This document shows, piece by piece, positions 5,418 to 6,194 of a stretch of DNA of 6,194 nucleotides. A model generated the notes under the pieces. The model saw nothing but the letters and a program-made list of their open reading frames with translations, had not been told where the DNA came from and ran no database searches. The position numbers were made by a program, and so were the translations under genes. The stretch is taken from NCBI GenBank assembly GCA_031281985.1, contig JAITEO010000065.1, forward strand, positions 1-6,194. Reading direction: 5' to 3'. Source of the DNA: Zoogloeaceae bacterium (lineage in GTDB: Bacteria; Pseudomonadota; Gammaproteobacteria; Burkholderiales; Rhodocyclaceae). How positions within the stretch are numbered: the first letter of the stretch is position 1; every line of letters begins with the position of its first letter.

Positions 5418-6194
5418 TCATGATGTCGTCGTTCTCGGCAAATCTTCCACCGCAAACCCCACCACATTGCGCGCCTTCTTGCTGAATTCCACCCCGATCA
5501 AATGGATGGGCTGTTCGAGCGCCTGGTATTTCTTGGCGTACCCTTTCTCCTTGATCTGCCGGAGCGCCTCCCCCTTGGCTTTATCCGCCACCACCTTGAA
5601 CTCGAAGAGATAAACCTGTCCGTTGAACTTGACCGCCATGTCCAGCCTTCCAGCGTTGCTCACGTCCTCCGGCACGATGTCCAACCCCAGGGCAGCAAAG
5701 GACGCATAGAACACGCTGGCGTAATAACCCTCGAAGCTGTCGAGCTTGTTCTTGCGGAACCAGTCATTGGGAATGCTGGCGTAGAGCGAAAAGAAGATTT
5801 CCCGAATCCGCTCGAAATCGTTTTTTTGCAGGGCACGAAAGAGCGCGACGCGATGCGTCACGCCTTGTTGCGCATTGCCGATCCACGCGCCCAGCAGGGT
5901 GGCGTTCAAGGCGCCTTTCACTTCGCGGTTGGGATACCTCAGCGTAAACAGCAGATCGCCCGCGATGTTTTCTTCCCCGGCAATGGTCAGGTAGCCGGAC
6001 TGGAACATCAGGGCTTCGGTGGAAATCGCCCCGACCTCGAAGGCGGATAACAGTTCGGCGGAACTTTCCATCTTCAGGAGTGAAGGCAGATAGACCTTGC
6101 GCTCGGTGAGCATGTCGACCAGAAAGGTCGGCGTGCCCGTCTCGAACCAGAAGGGGCGAAATTCGCGCTTCTGGAAGAGCAGCAGCAAATCGAA
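5418..6194 (-). CDS. AAA-ATPase-like / PD-(D/E)XK nuclease-superfamily protein, C-terminal part (5' end outside window)
   Basis: The frame is open to the right edge of the window, so this is the C-terminal 258 residues of a longer protein; family members that I recall are about 500 residues. The visible part begins at the end of the AAA-ATPase-like domain, with the typical WFETGTPTFLVD (about 16-27). The C-terminal nuclease-like (DUF1703/PDDEXK_9) domain carries FEGYYASVFYASFAALGLD (about 154-172), GRLDM with the putative catalytic Asp185, FEFK with Glu198 and Lys200, and ALRQIKEKGYAKKY (about 211-224). The PD-(D/E)XK signature therefore appears intact. These genes are often multicopy and patchily distributed, and their biological role is not established; mobile-element or defence links are suggested but unproven. 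The start codon is not in the window. The gene is separated from the downstream operon by about 370 bases of repeats, so I do not place it in that operon. No convincing terminator follows it. Confidence 0.85.
   Translation of the reverse strand, partial: FDLLLLFQKREFRPFWFETGTPTFLVDMLTERKVYLPSLLKMESSAELLSAFEVGAISTEALMFQSGYLTIAGEENIAGDLLFTLRYPNREVKGALNATLLGAWIGNAQQGVTHRVALFRALQKNDFERIREIFFSLYASIPNDWFRKNKLDSFEGYYASVFYASFAALGLDIVPEDVSNAGRLDMAVKFNGQVYLFEFKVVADKAKGEALRQIKEKGYAKKYQALEQPIHLIGVEFSKKARNVVGFAVEDLPRTTTS

Noticed and set aside
4778..5485. Plus-strand frame of 235 codons crossing the intergenic region
   Set aside because: It begins antisense to the ATP-grasp gene, passes through the palindromic and MITE-like repeats and ends antisense to the nuclease-like gene. 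It has no domain or ribosome site.

Overview
The window looks like chromosomal DNA of a G+C-rich proteobacterium. I lean towards a betaproteobacterium because of the style of the dynamin-like GTPase and amidotransferase, but the sequence does not settle this. All four supported genes lie on the minus strand. Long open frames on the plus strand are high-GC shadows of them.

Reading in the direction of transcription (high to low coordinates), the window begins inside a gene that enters from the right edge. This is the C-terminal half of an AAA-ATPase-like/PD-(D/E)XK nuclease-superfamily protein (5418-6194). A gene-free stretch of about 370 bases follows (5045-5417). It holds a roughly 205-bp MITE/REP-like element with 30-bp imperfect terminal inverted repeats and CCCTCTCCC-type hairpins, and then a 38-bp AT-rich repeat with a perfect 11-bp dyad just before the next start codon.

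The centre of interest is a tight three-gene operon. It encodes a circularly permuted ATP-grasp ligase-like protein (3857-5044), a large dynamin-like GTPase (1831-3822) and a glutamine-dependent amidotransferase of the asparagine-synthetase family (27-1826). The amidotransferase resembles the N-acetylglutaminylglutamine amide (NAGGN) enzymes more than housekeeping AsnB. The gaps are 34 and 4 bases. A second copy of the 38-bp repeat, in opposite orientation, lies across the stop codon of the last gene, so the operon is bracketed by an inverted pair of the same palindromic element (1-38 and 5053-5090, 34/38 identical).

An ATP-dependent carboxylate-amine ligase plus a class-II amidotransferase suggests synthesis and terminal amidation of a small peptide-like compound. 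The dynamin-like GTPase in the middle suggests a membrane-linked role. The substrate and the role of the GTPase are inference. A heptamer tandem repeat forms the extreme 3' end of the GTPase gene, 31 bases before its stop codon and just ahead of the amidotransferase start.
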